A stretch of 64,000 nucleotides of DNA from Yarrowia lipolytica (Eukaryota > Ascomycota > Dipodascomycetes > Dipodascales), in assembly GCF_001761485.1 (NCBI RefSeq), contig NC_090772.1:744001-808000 (forward strand). Reading direction: 5' to 3'. The translations under genes and the position numbers were made by a program. Below the pieces are notes generated by a model. It ran no database searches. It was not told the DNA's origin and saw only the letters and a program-made list of their open reading frames with translations. The number at the start of each line of letters is the position of its first letter. Position 1 is the first letter of the stretch. This document shows positions 62,563 through 64,000 of this stretch, one piece after another.

Positions 62563-64000
62563 GTGTTGTGTGTTGCAGTAGTAGTTGAGTCGTCAAGTCT
62601 CTCTTAGGACAAGAAGAATATCGCAGTGTGTTTTAACCGTTTGAACAGAGTCTCTACTTTTACCTTTTTTTTCCGTGGTTCTGCCTAATTACGCCGAACT
62701 CTGTTTATCATCGTGCAGAAAGTGAAAGAGGTGAGTCAAGGCTTTGTCAGAAGAGGGGCTCGCCAGCCAATGTGAGGCGTGGGATTGCAAATGACAGCAA
62801 GCACAATCGTCGATATCGGTCTCATCACGTGATCAGAGTTATACAACCGGGTTAGTCAGCGGGCCAGCCGACAGGCACTGAAGAGACGGCATAGTCACCA
62901 ACAGAGTACGAGTATGAGTACAGTATGTAGCTAAAAAGTCCCCGAAGACAGTCTCATCTGGGTAAGACTTGTATAAGCTTGCCGAAAATTGCATTTTTAT
63001 GTTTTATTTTTCAGTCAGAATTTAGGAATTGAAAATTAGCTGTAGTGGATTTAGGGGAGTGTTCTCCATACAGACATGTTTGGAGCATAGTGTTACCAAC
63101 AGTCGTATGGAATCATATGGAACCTTGTAGAAGCTTTCGAGGGTTGAAAATGTCTTTGCAATCACTTTTGTCCATCAGAACCGGTTCGTTACCACCACCT
63201 GGGCTCTAGTCGGTCACTACTCTGTCCATATTCAGTGCAACCGAGGCTTGTACGTTATTGTAGAGAACCGCATTGGGAGTGTCAAATAACCACTTTTTTC
63301 CATTCCACAAGGTTCTATTTTTGGGACTTGTTGGAGGCACACCATGGATGAAGACTCATGTCTCGGGCGTGGCTGGGTTTGGAATGGGGTGATGTATGCG
63401 GCTGGAGTGCGTGCCACGATAGGAGCCGTTGGTGGGCTGCTCCAGGTGATCATCCAAAGTGCGATAGTGTTGCTGTGAAATTGGGTGGCAAATGGGTCGA
63501 ATGGATATGTATAATACGACGTTGGATAGGGTTGAGTGTATACTCGCCCGTGCTACAGGAACACTTTGTTTGGGGTGGAAAGGAGAGTACGTACAGGAAT
63601 ATGGGGAGGGTGATTATATCGTACGACTGGGACTACGACTACGATTTACGACTACGACAATAACAGGCTGTCCTATGTTGGGTTTTGTCGTTTCGACGTC
63701 CTCCGCTATCATACATCCATTTATGCCCTATAGACATGTATGAGTACATACTGTACAAGTTCAGGTAGTCTAGTAAATATCTGACATTGCGAGCCTTATA
63801 AACATTACCAAGTCGGTTGGAAGTGAGGCGAACTGGGCAGTGTGTATTTACCCTTTTTTATATATATATATAATATATTATATATATATTTTTTTTTTTT
63901 AAACGAGCACCGTTCCCGTACTCTTTGGGTTCTATTAGTCCGTGTCTCATTCTTATCATCTCCGGGTTCGACAAGATGTACGATACCATCGAAAGTGTCG
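62563..64000. other. Right-end intergenic region
   Basis: It contains TCACGTGA at 62825-62832, an ACTACGACTACGA run at about 63629-63655 and a (TA)n/T-run at 63854-63900. Short plus-strand frames at 63358-63743 have no motif. No gene can be supported. Confidence 0.5.
63854..63900. repeat. (TA)n and T-run
   Basis: About 30 bases of alternating TA with two breaks, then about 12 T. Confidence 0.9.

Noticed and set aside
1-64000. Transposon, LTR or LINE remnants
   Set aside because: No paired terminal repeats, target-site duplications, transposase- or reverse-transcriptase-like motifs were seen by eye. A profile search could still find decayed pieces in the gene-free intervals.

Overview
The window looks like a stretch of nuclear chromosome from the oleaginous yeast Yarrowia lipolytica. 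Reasons seen in the sequence: most genes are intronless; arginine is mostly CGA; the few introns begin GTGAGT or GTAAGT and have CTAAC only a few bases before the final AG; and the order PEX13, a 4-coumarate-CoA-ligase-like gene, OLE1 fits what I remember of Y. lipolytica chromosome C. The species is an inference from memory and no database was searched. There is no sign of prokaryotic, viral or organellar DNA.

Layout from left to right: PEX13 (+) converges with an acidic aftiphilin/Laa2-like AP-1 accessory gene (-). Next come an ER-type membrane J-protein (+), an orphan membrane protein (+) and a small four-helix membrane protein (-). A peroxisomal acyl-CoA ligase ending in AKL (+) follows, then an orphan four-TM protein (-), an EFM3-like methyltransferase (-) and the delta-9 desaturase OLE1 (+). 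After 21 kb lie an orphan C2H2-like protein (+), a 962-residue zinc-finger/MHR regulator (+), a small coiled-coil protein (-), proteasome alpha subunit SCL1 (-, with a 7-base first exon) and histone deacetylase HOS2 (+). The right third holds HEM1 (+), a gene-free stretch of about 6 kb, a siderophore-type MFS transporter (+), a Pmp47/Ant1-type peroxisomal carrier (-) and CDC34 (+, three exons). It ends with an MDR oxidoreductase ending in SKL (+), a DUF4112 protein (+, two exons) and DRE2 (-).

Two functional themes recur. One is peroxisomes and lipids: PEX13, the AKL ligase, OLE1, the Pmp47-like carrier and the SKL reductase. The other is iron and haem: HEM1, the siderophore transporter and DRE2. 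Ubiquitin-proteasome functions (SCL1, CDC34) are also present. These are ordinary housekeeping neighbours, not an operon-like system.

The most unusual signals are in the DNA itself. An 8-mer, TACTTGTA/TACAAGTA, occurs at least 31 times by eye, all outside called coding sequence, where about two would be expected by chance. The palindrome TCACGTGA occurs about 13 times, and four of these lie inside the Laa2-like gene, written with a repeated Ser-Arg codon pair. Several tandem repeats sit in promoters, including an 11-bp pyrimidine repeat upstream of OLE1. I found no tRNA, rRNA, CRISPR or recognisable transposon.
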